From CAWDMC01 sp963803295 (GTDB lineage: Bacteria > Acidobacteriota > Terriglobia > UBA7540), in assembly GCA_963803295.1 (NCBI GenBank), contig CAWDMC010000006.1:1-49011 (forward strand): 49,011 nucleotides of DNA, given 5' to 3'. The notes under the pieces were generated by a model that did not search any database, was not told where the DNA came from, and saw only the letters and a list, made by a program, of their open reading frames with translations. The position numbers and the translations under genes were made by a program. Every line of letters starts with the position of its first letter. Position 1 is the first letter of the stretch. This document shows positions 16,535 through 24,351 of the stretch, piece after piece.

Positions 16535-17329
16535 ATGTGGCGCTTGACCTCGACAAGAACGGGCGGCAGGTGGTCCCGTCCGCCGACGGGGGAGCGCATG
16601 GGAGGACGATGGCGGCGGAATGTCAGCACCAGGATAAAAGGGAGCCTTAACCGGCCAATCTTTATAATCACACCTCTAAGCGCCGTAGCTGAGAAGCGTT
16701 ATTCTTCTCCAGTTGGGATTCTTCTCTTCAGGAGGAGGGGCCCTGCTTCCGGCTCAGATCTTGGCGAGTCAGCACCGGGGCAGAGCCCTATAGAGCACGA
16801 TTCTTTTTATCCCACTTTCTACCCTCCGGACAAGATCGAAACCGATTGGGCTCGGGACAGCGAGAAGGTCCTGCTGCGGCGATGCCCGGTTTGCGAACGC
16901 GATTCCATCATCGGTCATGGTCGGCGGCGCAAGCAGGCGCACGACGAACATCACGAGTGGATTGGGATCCGGCGCGGCCTTTGCCAAGGTTGTGGAAAGA
17001 CCTTCACCCTGCTTCCCCTGCTTTCTCTGTCTTACACCCACTACAGCTTGTTGGCGCGCCGCCAGGCGTTACGGCGGCGTTTGGAGGAGCATTGTTCGTG
17101 GGAAGAGGCAACGCCGACGCTGAAGGACCCTGATCGGGTGCCCGATCCCTCCACCCTCCGCCGCTGGTCGGACGGTGTGGACCACTCCCAGCCAGCTCTT
17201 TCCTTTTGGTGCCGAACGTTTGCCCGCTTGGCTCATTGGTTGGGGTACGGCGCTCGGCGCGATTCCCCCGTTGAGCCAGTATCGGGCCTGACTACGGTTC
17301 TGCAGGTCCTCTGGCCTTTGCGTCTCTGA
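16535..17329 (+). CDS. Zinc-ribbon protein of the inverted-repeat element (DUF6431-like)
   Basis: The conserved part begins near residue 95: CPVCERDSIIGHGRRR, then GLCQGCGKTFTLLP. This gives two CxxC pairs about 40 residues apart, the kind of zinc ribbon seen at the start of transposase-associated proteins and in the DUF6431 group. The remainder is helical and arginine-rich. The ORF is open from 16535, but the left terminal repeat lies inside that stretch, so the real start must be downstream of 16663. A strong AGGAGG at 16731-16736 is not followed by a good in-frame start codon, so the start is unresolved. It may bind the element ends as a DNA-binding partner of the recombinases. Confidence 0.65.
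   Translation: MWRLTSTRTGGRWSRPPTGERMGGRWRRNVSTRIKGSLNRPIFIITPLSAVAEKRYSSPVGILLFRRRGPASGSDLGESAPGQSPIEHDSFYPTFYPPDKIETDWARDSEKVLLRRCPVCERDSIIGHGRRRKQAHDEHHEWIGIRRGLCQGCGKTFTLLPLLSLSYTHYSLLARRQALRRRLEEHCSWEEATPTLKDPDRVPDPSTLRRWSDGVDHSQPALSFWCRTFARLAHWLGYGARRDSPVEPVSGLTTVLQVLWPLRL
16645..16663. repeat. Left terminal inverted repeat
   Basis: CCTTAACCGGCCAATCTTT. It pairs with the reverse complement of 20584-20602, with one mismatch (A/G at position 5). Confidence 0.9.
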
Positions 17330-17412
17330 GAGATTTTCTATTTCCCCACCATCCTCGCCTGTGAACGTTGCCGCTTTGCTCTTAGGCTCGTCTCCAGAGG
17401 CAAAAACGCGCC

Positions 17413-18408
17413 ATGGCCGAGGATCTCGAAAAACTCAAACAGCGCCTGCCCCTGCTTGAGTATTTACAGCAGCAGCATTGGAGCGCCAGGCCGACCGGTC
17501 ACGGCACCGAGTTCGTGGGTCTCTGTCCGTTGCACGCCGAGACCCGGCCTTCCTTCTACGTCAACGCCCGCAAGAATCTCTTCTACTGCCACGGTTGCGG
17601 TCAGGGCGGCGATCTGATCCGCTTTGTCGAGTTGTCCCGGCACCTCTCTTTCCGCCAAAGCCTCGCCTACCTCGCCCAGCAGAAGGCTCCCGCCTTGCAG
17701 GCCGAGGTGTTGGAGAAGGCTGCTGCTTTCTACCACCAGCAGCTTCCCCATTACCCCGAGGCGCTGCGGTATCTACAGCAACGCGGAGTGCACGACGCGG
17801 CCCTCCTCCATGAACTGCAGGTGGGCTACGCCCCGGGCGGGAACTTGCGGCGTCACCTCAACACCGCTGGCTACCCCCTGGAGTTACTCCAACACCTCGG
17901 CCTCGTCGACTTCCAGGGTCGCGACACCTTCTATCGGCGCGTCGTCTTCCCCTGTTACCAAGATGGGCGCGTCGTCAATCTCTATGGCCGTAGTCTCGGT
18001 AGCGTTTTCCCCCATCGATTCCTCCCCGGCTCCAAGGGCGACTTGGTCGCCTGGGAATCGGTTCGCCAGTTCCTCCAGGTGATTCTGGTCGAAGGTCTGT
18101 TCGACCTGGCAGCGCTCTGGCAGGCCGGCTTTCGCAACGCCACCTGCGCCTTGGGCACACACTTGACACCCGGGCAGTTTCGACAGATTTCCGGTCCTCC
18201 GCGTCGCCACGTTTACCTCGCCTTTGACCAGGACGACCATCAGGCGGGCCAACACGCGTCTCAAGCACTCGCCCACCGCCTCCAGCAGCAGGGTTTGCCC
18301 GTCGCGATCGTGGACTTGCCCACCGGCCAGGATCCCAACAGCTACTTCGTTGGTGGCGCCCGTGCTGCCGATTTCAGCTTGCGCCTGCAGGGAGCACGTC
18401 CCCTATGA
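17413..18408 (+). CDS. CHC2 zinc finger / TOPRIM primase-like protein
   Basis: A 331-residue DnaG-like protein. A CHC2 zinc finger is visible in CPLHAETRPSFYVN and FYCHGCGQGGDLIRFVEL (about residues 38-75). A TOPRIM domain follows with VILVEGLFDLAALW (catalytic Glu) and the DxD motif in YLAFDQDDHQAGQH (about 275). It lacks the long C-terminal helicase-binding part of cellular DnaG, which is about twice as long. It overlaps the first recombinase by 4 bp. A primase encoded by a transposing element suggests that movement or maintenance involves DNA synthesis, for example on a single-stranded or circular intermediate. That role is inferred. Confidence 0.88.
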   Translation: MAEDLEKLKQRLPLLEYLQQQHWSARPTGHGTEFVGLCPLHAETRPSFYVNARKNLFYCHGCGQGGDLIRFVELSRHLSFRQSLAYLAQQKAPALQAEVLEKAAAFYHQQLPHYPEALRYLQQRGVHDAALLHELQVGYAPGGNLRRHLNTAGYPLELLQHLGLVDFQGRDTFYRRVVFPCYQDGRVVNLYGRSLGSVFPHRFLPGSKGDLVAWESVRQFLQVILVEGLFDLAALWQAGFRNATCALGTHLTPGQFRQISGPPRRHVYLAFDQDDHQAGQHASQALAHRLQQQGLPVAIVDLPTGQDPNSYFVGGARAADFSLRLQGARPL

Positions 18409-19439
18409 AGCTCTCCATCATCCATCTTCCTTCTTGTCCTGCCAGCGCCTCGCCGTATCGCTTACGGGACGAGAACGAACAAGAGCTGGACTGGGCGAAT
18501 GCCTTTCTCGACGCCCAGCGCCTGCGGCAGCTCTCGCTGCGTTCCCTCCGTGCTTACGCCTATGATCTGCTCGACTTCGCCCGCTGGTTCGAGCCGCAGC
18601 ACCAGCCGCTCGCTCTGATGACCGAATCCACGCTGGTCGACTATGTCCGCCATCAGCTGGAACAGCATCCGAAACCCACCCCACAAACGGTTAATCATCG
18701 TCTAGGCGTGATGCGTTGCTGCTATCGCTACCACCTGGGGCGAGAGCTTCCTCCCGGGCCGGTCCATTTCCAGCGTTCCTATTGGACTCGATCGCCGCTC
18801 GGCTACGGGCGATCCCGCCGCGCCATCGCCCGGGGTCTCCGCCTCCAAGAAGATCGCCGCGTCGTCGTGCCGCTCTCGGCCGAGGAAGTGGCGAAGTTCT
18901 GGCAGAGCTTCCGTACCTTTCGCGATCTCGCCTTGGTGGGCTTGATGCTCCTCGATGGTCTGCGGTCTTGTGAGGTCCTGGGACTCCAACTGGAAGACCT
19001 GCAACTCGCCGAAGGTCAGATGCGCGTGCTCGGCAAAGGTAATAAGAAGCGTGTCGTTCCTGTACCCCCAGAAATCCTCGAAGTGCTGGGAAATTACTTA
19101 CACCTGGAAAGGCCGCTGATCAACTCGCCCGCTTTGTTCGTCTCATTAAAAGGCCGCCAGCGTGGCCAGCCCATGACCGCGGCGGGACTCCGCTCGCTGT
19201 TCCGCCACCATCGCCGGCAGAGTGAGGTTCGTCACGCGAACCCTCACCGCTGCCGCCATACCTTCGGGGCCGAGATGGTGCGGGCGGGAATGTCGCTGCC
19301 CGCCCCACAACAGCTGATGGGGCATGCGCAAATTCGGACTACCATGCTCTACGTCCAACTCGCCCCGCAGGACGTCTGGCGCGAATACGCGCGTGCTATC
19401 GAGAAACGGAAGGCACTCGATCCTTCCCACCTCTCATGA
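18405..19439 (+). CDS. Tyrosine recombinase 1 of the inverted-repeat element
   Basis: A 344-residue XerC/D-type recombinase. The N-terminal SAM-like core-binding domain covers about residues 30-120 (SLRSLRAYAYDLLDFARWF). The catalytic domain carries all active residues: Arg in LDGLRSCEVLGL, Lys in LGKGNKKRVVPV, H-x-x-R in HRCRHTFGAEM, His in LMGHAQIRTT and the nucleophile Tyr in MLYVQL. It overlaps both neighbours by 4 bp (ATGA), so it is made in fixed proportion with the primase and the second recombinase. It is predicted to be active and probably acts with recombinase 2 as a heterodimer. Confidence 0.93.
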   Translation: MKLSIIHLPSCPASASPYRLRDENEQELDWANAFLDAQRLRQLSLRSLRAYAYDLLDFARWFEPQHQPLALMTESTLVDYVRHQLEQHPKPTPQTVNHRLGVMRCCYRYHLGRELPPGPVHFQRSYWTRSPLGYGRSRRAIARGLRLQEDRRVVVPLSAEEVAKFWQSFRTFRDLALVGLMLLDGLRSCEVLGLQLEDLQLAEGQMRVLGKGNKKRVVPVPPEILEVLGNYLHLERPLINSPALFVSLKGRQRGQPMTAAGLRSLFRHHRRQSEVRHANPHRCRHTFGAEMVRAGMSLPAPQQLMGHAQIRTTMLYVQLAPQDVWREYARAIEKRKALDPSHLS

Positions 19440-20581
19440 CTCATCATCCAACCCAGCTCGAACGCATCTTGGAAGCTCATCTCCAGACCCTCGCCCTCAC
19501 CTTGCGCACCGGCACCGTGAGGCAATATCGATGTACCGTTCGCCGCTTCCTCGCTTATCTTCGAGGCGCTTTCCCACGGGTTCGCTGTGCCTCCCAACTC
19601 CGCCGCAATCCTCACCTGCTCGGCTGGTTCCGCTCTCTGTGCGAACAACAACCACCCCTGCATATTGAGAGCCGCGCGGCACATCTCATCCTTCTGCGTC
19701 GCTTGCTGGACGATCTGGCTGCCAACCACCCTTCCCTTCCGCCTGCCCTCATCCGTCGTGAAGACATCCCCCGGCAACCTCGCTGCTTGCCGCGACCGCT
19801 ATCTGCCCACGACGATTCGCTCTTGCAGCAGGAACTGCACCGAACCGACGATCTGAAAGCGAATGCCCTCTTGCTTATCCGTGCTACCGGAATCCGCATC
19901 GGCGAATGTATCCACCTCTCGCTCGACTGTCTGCGCGAAATCGGACCAGGCCAGTGGGCGCTCCTCGTCCCTGTCGGCAAACTCCACACCGAACGCTTGG
20001 TTCCCGCCGATCCCGAGGTACGGGGGATCGTGGCTCGTATCCTCGCTCTCCGGACCTTGGCCCCAGCGTTCCAACTCGCCAAGGCCCACGGCCTCCTCCT
20101 GCCGCGCTGGGGTGGTGCTCATACTTTGTATATGCCTCTCTGCCGGGCGCTCGGTAAGGCCGCTCAGCGGGCCGGCTGCTCCACCCACGTGACTCCCCAT
20201 CGTCTTCGCCATTCGTTTGCGACCGAGATGCTCCGGCTCGGGGTCAGCCTTCCGGCACTCATGCAACTGCTCGGCCACACGGCCCTGAAGATGACCTTGC
20301 GCTATGTGCAAGTTACCCAGCAGGACCTCCAGCGCGAATTCCACGAAGCCCGCCAGAAAGCGGCGCGAACTCATCGTCCGCCTACCCTCCCCCTTCCCAG
20401 CGTCATTACTCATGCTGACCGACTGGGAATCCACCAGGCCCTGACCGCCACCCGCCACCTCCTGGAAATGTATCGGCGTCAGACCCCCGACCCGAACACT
20501 CAGCGCAAGCTGCAACGCCTGAATCGACGCCTCCTCGCTATTGCCTCGCAACTGGATCGGATCACAATCGTCGAAAAATGA
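19436..20581 (+). CDS. Tyrosine recombinase 2 of the inverted-repeat element
   Basis: A 381-residue tyrosine recombinase distinct from its neighbour. Catalytic residues are in place: Arg in RATGIRIGECIHL, Lys in PVGKLHTERLVP, H-x-x-R in PHRLRHSFATEM, His in LLGHTALKMT and Tyr in LRYVQV. A basic C-terminal tail of about 70 residues (LEMYRRQTPDPNTQRKLQRL) is longer than in XerC/D and may bind the element end or its partner. Its stop is 2 bp before the right terminal repeat. The ATGA overlap with recombinase 1 suggests the two function as a pair. Confidence 0.92.
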   Translation: MTHHPTQLERILEAHLQTLALTLRTGTVRQYRCTVRRFLAYLRGAFPRVRCASQLRRNPHLLGWFRSLCEQQPPLHIESRAAHLILLRRLLDDLAANHPSLPPALIRREDIPRQPRCLPRPLSAHDDSLLQQELHRTDDLKANALLLIRATGIRIGECIHLSLDCLREIGPGQWALLVPVGKLHTERLVPADPEVRGIVARILALRTLAPAFQLAKAHGLLLPRWGGAHTLYMPLCRALGKAAQRAGCSTHVTPHRLRHSFATEMLRLGVSLPALMQLLGHTALKMTLRYVQVTQQDLQREFHEARQKAARTHRPPTLPLPSVITHADRLGIHQALTATRHLLEMYRRQTPDPNTQRKLQRLNRRLLAIASQLDRITIVEK

Positions 20582-20583
20582 GG

Positions 20584-20602
20584 AAAGATTGGCCGGTCAA
20601 GG
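20584..20602. repeat. Right terminal inverted repeat
   Basis: AAAGATTGGCCGGTCAAGG. It is the inverted partner of 16645-16663. GAG follows directly, as it precedes the left repeat. Confidence 0.9.
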
Positions 20603-21122
20603 GAGCTGAATTCATCAGTCTGCGGGGAGCCAGGTCTTGAGAGCCCCATCGGCGGGGACGCGGTAGGACCTCTGTATCAGGCCCTACAGATTTTCACTCA
20701 TAGAATCAGTCCGAATTGGATCGCAGCCCACCGTTACATAAACACTTGCCGACTTTTCTAGCGACTTTTAAGAAGAAAAAGCATTCAATCTCCATAGTCG
20801 GTCGTGCGCGCCAGCCGGTTCATTCTAGTCCCCTTATCGGGAGTGCCTCGGCCCGTCACCATCCTGCTTTGGCCAAAGTCCCCGCGCTTGGGCCGAGCCA
20901 CTCCCGATCAAGGCTAGCGACTTCTAGCGACTTCTAGCGACTTCAAGGCTAGCGACTTGTCGGGCCGAATTCGCACCTGTGGGCAAAAAATAAGCTGCAC
21001 GCTCACCTATTCGGCGAGGAGCACGTTGATATCGGCTTCAAAGACCAACGGATCGACAACTCCAGCAAGGCTGATCGCGATCCGCGCCGCACGGTCGGCA
21101 AGAAGGGTCAGAGGCATTTGTC
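20603..21122. other. Non-coding stretch right of the inverted-repeat element
   Basis: About 520 bp without a gene I can support. Its main feature is a set of 10-bp repeats (listed separately). The first 150 bp stay open in the frame that also runs into the left side of the element, so the insertion may have split a short ORF, but its product is not recognisable. Confidence 0.45.
20909..20958. repeat. Tandem CTAGCGACTT decamers
   Basis: CTAGCGACTT occurs head to tail at 20914, 20924 and 20934, again at 20949, and alone at 20758. The 15-mer CAAGGCTAGCGACTT occurs at 20909 and 20944, so the array seems to have grown by slippage or unequal exchange. Confidence 0.85.
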
Positions 21123-21265
21123 TCAAATGGCATGGATCAGCAAGAGGCCGACGACAAGCATCACCGCGCAGGTTATGCCGCGAATTGAGAACGCCCGCGA
21201 CTTCGACCCGCCCGATCCCAGAATGATTGCCATGTCGCCAAGAGGCGATGATGGCAGAAGCGATT
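21123..21265 (-). pseudogene. Fragment of a second DUF4267 gene (C-terminus)
   Basis: The minus strand encodes GDMAIILGSGGSKSRAFSIR and then a hydrophobic tail ending LLLIHAI before a TGA at 21123-21125. This is nearly identical to the end of the complete DUF4267 gene at 22361-22741. Upstream similarity fades after about 45 codons and needs a frameshift. It is the leftover of a duplication or of recombination between two copies. Confidence 0.8.
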
Positions 21266-21352
21266 AGAGCTATGCCTGCCGACCGCCTGCGAAGACTTCC
21301 ACGGCTCCCGAGCTCCGGCCAAACCTGGCCTTGGGAAAAAGGCCAAAGATGA

Positions 21353-21811
21353 CTACTTGCCAACGAATCCCACGATTAGAAATGCGAAAGCTATCGTGAG
21401 GAGCACAACACGCCAGCGGTGATGCAGGTCCCACCTGCCCCGAAATTTCTTCCAATCGGCAGGCGGGGTGACCTTTTTCCAGGATGCAATACGGTTGTTG
21501 ATCGGCACCAAAGCAGTGACCGAATACAAACTCGCCAACACCCACAGAACGGCCGATGTAGCGATCCAGATCGGTAAGCGGCCGGATTGGTGCCATTGGA
21601 TGTAGACCTCAGCTAAAGTAAGCAAGAATACAAGGATGTACCAAAACGGCATGAAGCTTCCCAGCGCACGAGCGAGGGCGCTTGCCACCGGCAGATGAAC
21701 ATCATCCGGAAGTTTATCGAGCGTGGGATGAACAAACGCGGCGACGGCCAGTTCAGATCCGACCATCAATCCAGCGACGATAATCGCAACGACATTTAGG
21801 GCTTCCATCAT
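21353..21811 (-). CDS. DUF1772 membrane protein
   Basis: A 152-residue integral membrane protein of the DUF1772 (anthrone-oxygenase-like) family. Four hydrophobic segments are visible (VVAIIVAGLMVGSELAVAAF, FMPFWYILVFLLTLAEVYI, IWIATSAVLWVLASLY and VVLLTIAFAFLIVGFVG). Family features are HPTL after the first helix and the motif NNRIASW followed by W..LH.R. The start at 21811 (MMEAL) is set by a GGAGG 6 nt upstream. Family members are often linked to small-molecule oxidation or detoxification, but the biochemical role is not settled. It lies in a same-strand group with the NIPSNAP and DUF4267 genes. Confidence 0.85.
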   Translation of the reverse strand: MMEALNVVAIIVAGLMVGSELAVAAFVHPTLDKLPDDVHLPVASALARALGSFMPFWYILVFLLTLAEVYIQWHQSGRLPIWIATSAVLWVLASLYSVTALVPINNRIASWKKVTPPADWKKFRGRWDLHHRWRVVLLTIAFAFLIVGFVGK

Positions 21812-21947
21812 GAATTCCTCCATAAACAACACCTTGGAATGAGTTACGGCTTCTTCCTTCGAACACGAAACACGGCAGCGTGATCATGTAAAACGTGATC
21901 ATGTAAAGCGCTGTTCCTCAATGAGTTCTCTCTGCTTTCTCTTCCCA

Positions 21948-22271
21948 TCATTTAAGGGGGGAGCTTGTTGAAGGTATGAGGATTGTCGATCCAACGCCAA
22001 CGATGTCGGATACATCAAAGTTCCTGATGTCCTCCGTAAATTCTGTGCTTTGCATGTACCGCCAAGCGACCTCGCCGGGTTCTTCGCCCGCGGCATAGGA
22101 GGCCAGCACGAAAAGCCGTGGCTCCGCATCCCCCTTGGCGGTCCAGAAGCCGTGGGCCTCAATCCCGAACTGCGGAAAGCTGCTGAGATGACGGGGATAA
22201 ATCTGCTCCACATAGAAATCGAGTGCCTCTTTGGTTCGCAGTTTGTACACGCGAAGTTCAAAGGTTCGCAT
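21948..22271 (-). CDS. NIPSNAP family protein
   Basis: A protein of about 107 residues with the NIPSNAP ferredoxin-like fold: MRTFELRVYKLRTKEALDF, GIEAHGFWTAKGDAEPRLF and a C-terminal strand. It is a single-domain form of the family, whose bacterial members are poorly characterised. The ATG at 22271 is chosen because a GGAGG lies just before it; upstream in-frame starts add residues without family character. It sits between two membrane-protein genes on the same strand, probably one transcription unit controlled from the TetR side. Confidence 0.8.
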   Translation of the reverse strand: MRTFELRVYKLRTKEALDFYVEQIYPRHLSSFPQFGIEAHGFWTAKGDAEPRLFVLASYAAGEEPGEVAWRYMQSTEFTEDIRNFDVSDIVGVGSTILIPSTSSPLK

Positions 22272-22360
22272 TGCCGCCTCCATTGCATTGACTTGGGTTG
22301 GCAATTTACTGATTGTTCAATCAACTCACGGTCGACTAAGAACGGTCAGAGGCATTCCTC

Positions 22361-22741
22361 TCAAATGGCATGGATCAACAAGAGGCCGACGACAAGCATC
22401 ACCGCGCAGGTTACGCCATGAATTGAGAACGCTTTCGATTTCGACCCGCCCGACCCCAGAATGATTGACATGTCGCCAAACGGGATGACGGCATCAACGA
22501 GTAGAACGATGCCGACCAGCCGCCAGTCGGCGGTCAGCATCATGGCCAGCAAGACCAATCCAGAGGCGACGTCCCGAATTCCTTTAGGACGTAGCCAGGC
22601 ACGAGTGTCAGCATCGGATGCCGGCGGCTTTAGACCAAATGATCCTGTCATTCGTTCAGGAGAGACAAGGTAGAAACAACCGATAACAATGATCCCTACA
22701 GCTACGAGAGCTGCCAGGCCGAGCGGAATAGCGTTGTGCAT
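22361..22741 (-). CDS. DUF4267 small membrane protein
   Basis: A 126-residue protein with four hydrophobic stretches (LGLAALVAVGIIVIGCFYLV, VASGLVLLAMMLTADW, LVGIVLLVDAVIPF and TCAVMLVVGLLLIHAI) and the family landmark RPKGIRDVASG. The start at 22741 (MHNAIPLG) has an AAGGAG upstream. It is divergent from the TetR regulator with about 110 bp between them, the usual arrangement for a regulator and its target. A fragment of a second copy lies about 1.2 kb away at 21123. Confidence 0.83.
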   Translation of the reverse strand: MHNAIPLGLAALVAVGIIVIGCFYLVSPERMTGSFGLKPPASDADTRAWLRPKGIRDVASGLVLLAMMLTADWRLVGIVLLVDAVIPFGDMSIILGSGGSKSKAFSIHGVTCAVMLVVGLLLIHAI

Positions 22742-22851
22742 AGCACATCTCCTTGTTAGAAAAGCTAGCAACGCTATATATGATGCCAGACATGGGGGAA
22801 AGTTTCGCCGTCCGCATCGCAATGGTTCTAGCGGTGCTATACTTCCTACCG

Positions 22852-23472
22852 ATGTCAACGAAACTAGCAGTGAACCGGATTGCGGAACGAAAGCAGCGTG
22901 ACCGGCAGGCCCGCCGGGCCCAGATTATCAGTGCCGCCCGACGAATCGCGGAGCTGGAAGGGTGGTCGAGCGTAACCGTTCGGCGGTTATCCGACGAAAT
23001 TTCCTACAGCCAACCCGTTTTGTACGCTCATTTTGGAAGCCGCGAAGGGATTCTCACCGCGGTTGCCATCGAGGGTTTCCAAGAGATGGGCCTGGCTTTG
23101 AAGAAGGCACGGAATCGGGCCAGGCGTGGGAATTCGGTCGAATCGGTCGCAACCGCATCTCTGGAGTTCGCCGCTTCTTCACCCGCACTGTATGAAGCGA
23201 TGTTTTCGCTCAGCCTGAGCGTTTTATTCGATGACTCGGCTACTCCTCAGGAGCTGCGTTTCGGGTTTTCCCAGCTCATGGAGTTGTTCAAGGGACAGAT
23301 CTCGAGGCCGGAGGTAATTTCGGAACTGTTTTGGGCGAGCCTCCATGGTATCGCCGAGCTATCAAGAACCAAACGATTTCCGCCCAGCCGTCAGAAAGAG
23401 CGCGTAAAGGCGCTCGTCGAGCTCTTCACTTTCCCACGAGAGAAAACGGCACAGGTGGTGAAAGGGCGATGA
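22852..23472 (+). CDS. TetR/AcrR family regulator
   Basis: A 206-residue regulator. The N-terminal helix-turn-helix reads RRAQIISAARRIAELEGWSS, then VRRLSDEISYSQPVLYAHFG, the standard TetR layout with recognition helix near residues 45-60. The C-terminal ligand domain is helical (SVESVATASLEFAASSPALY). The start at MSTKLAVNR (22852) is preferred to the ATG at 22753, which would add a hydrophobic leader unusual for this family. It is transcribed away from the DUF4267/NIPSNAP/DUF1772 group and probably represses it in the absence of a small ligand. Confidence 0.88.
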   Translation: MSTKLAVNRIAERKQRDRQARRAQIISAARRIAELEGWSSVTVRRLSDEISYSQPVLYAHFGSREGILTAVAIEGFQEMGLALKKARNRARRGNSVESVATASLEFAASSPALYEAMFSLSLSVLFDDSATPQELRFGFSQLMELFKGQISRPEVISELFWASLHGIAELSRTKRFPPSRQKERVKALVELFTFPREKTAQVVKGR

Positions 23473-23567
23473 CTGCAACAGGCGCGCTCTCGTTTTTTCG
23501 CGAGCTGGGCGAGATGAGTTCTAACGCCGTCATGTTTACCGACGGCCTGAGTAATCAACCGGACTGA
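23469..23567 (+). CDS. Possible short ORF overlapping the TetR stop
   Basis: An ATGA overlap with the TetR stop begins a 32-codon ORF (MTATGALSFFRELGEM...). It has no recognisable family and may be the start of a gene truncated by rearrangement, since the following 700 bp are non-coding. Weakly supported. Confidence 0.2.
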   Translation: MTATGALSFFRELGEMSSNAVMFTDGLSNQPD

Positions 23568-24257
23568 CCACTACGATTCTTCTCGCCGTTCGACCATCAT
23601 CTGCAGACAATCACCGAGGCGCCGATTTGTGCACGTGCTGCTGCTGACGGAATGCGGCGAAAGTGCTGGTGGTTATTTGCCGGTGCTCACCGGCCGATTG
23701 GATGTCGGGTACGCTGCGAGCGGCCACGACCCGGCCACGGGATTGAGCCGCGATGACCACCGCGTGCGCCGTGTTTCAATATTGCCTCTCCTGAAGAGTG
23801 CGCTGAAGGGTAGTTGCTTGCGTTGATGTGCGCTCGAAACTTGCCGAGCTTGAGTGTGGGAGAGGTACACCTGCGCGTCCCGCAGGGACGTAAGTGTGGC
23901 CGAAAACGATTTTCTCATCCGAGTGGCTCCCTCCAAAGCGGCGAAATCGGATCCCTTAGTGCGGTGCTAACAGCGGAAAAGCTGGAACAGACGGAAACGC
24001 GCCGAGCGCGCGCCGGCGCGGCAGCACGCGGCATGAACCACATGAGTGGCAGGAAGTCGAGGAGTCGGAGGAGGATTACGAGCCGCGGCCGGTAGGGCTG
24101 GGCCTAAGGCCGGGGATGTGAGGGTGAATTGCGGCAAGTTTTCTTGCAAGCAAACTTGACGCGGGGGTGTTGTCGCATCACTTGACTGGCAGGGACGGAA
24201 GGATTTAACGCTAAGATTCGTTGGCGCGGGAGGCTTGGCGGGGGCGGGGGAGCAAAA
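23568..24257. other. Non-coding stretch before the Fic gene
   Basis: About 690 bp with no ORF that looks like a real protein on either strand. Composition changes near 24250 from GC-rich to AT-rich where the 24-bp repeat array starts. Probably debris of earlier insertions. Confidence 0.45.
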
Positions 24258-24338
24258 AAGGCTAATTTACGCTCGACATGATAAGCTAATAATGATGCAA
24301 CACAATAAGCTAATAATAACACGGCGTAATAAGCTAAT
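24258..24338 (+). promoter_or_regulatory. Four direct repeats, exact 24-bp period, upstream of fic
   Basis: TAAGCTAAT occurs at 24282, 24306 and 24330, and a variant AAGGCTAAT at 24258, so all four are spaced by exactly 24 bp. The last copy ends 13 bp before the fic start codon and just before its GAGGA ribosome-binding site. The array is AT-rich in a GC-rich region and contains the only likely promoter. It is best read as an operator bound cooperatively by a regulator, possibly the Fic protein's own N-terminal domain. Confidence 0.75.
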
Positions 24339-24351
24339 TTGAGGACGTCTT

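Larger units (their letters stand above)
16645..20602 (+). mobile_element. Four-gene element with 19-bp terminal inverted repeats and two tyrosine recombinases
   Basis: A 3.96-kb unit bounded by inverted repeats (16645-16663 and 20584-20602, 18 of 19 matching). Inside are, in one direction, a zinc-ribbon protein, a CHC2/TOPRIM primase-like protein and two tyrosine recombinases; the last three are joined by ATGA overlaps. The last stop codon is only 2 bp from the right repeat. GAG flanks the repeats on both sides (16642-16644 and 20603-20605) and may be a target duplication or crossover site. All four ORFs are intact and the recombinases keep their catalytic residues, so the element looks recently active. 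Two recombinases side by side recall Tn554, but the primase and terminal repeats do not fit that family. Confidence 0.85.

Noticed and set aside
24258..24338. The 24-bp repeats as a CRISPR array or plasmid iterons
   Set aside because: Only 9 bp of each unit is conserved, the array is tiny and lies directly before a start codon; no cas or rep gene is nearby.
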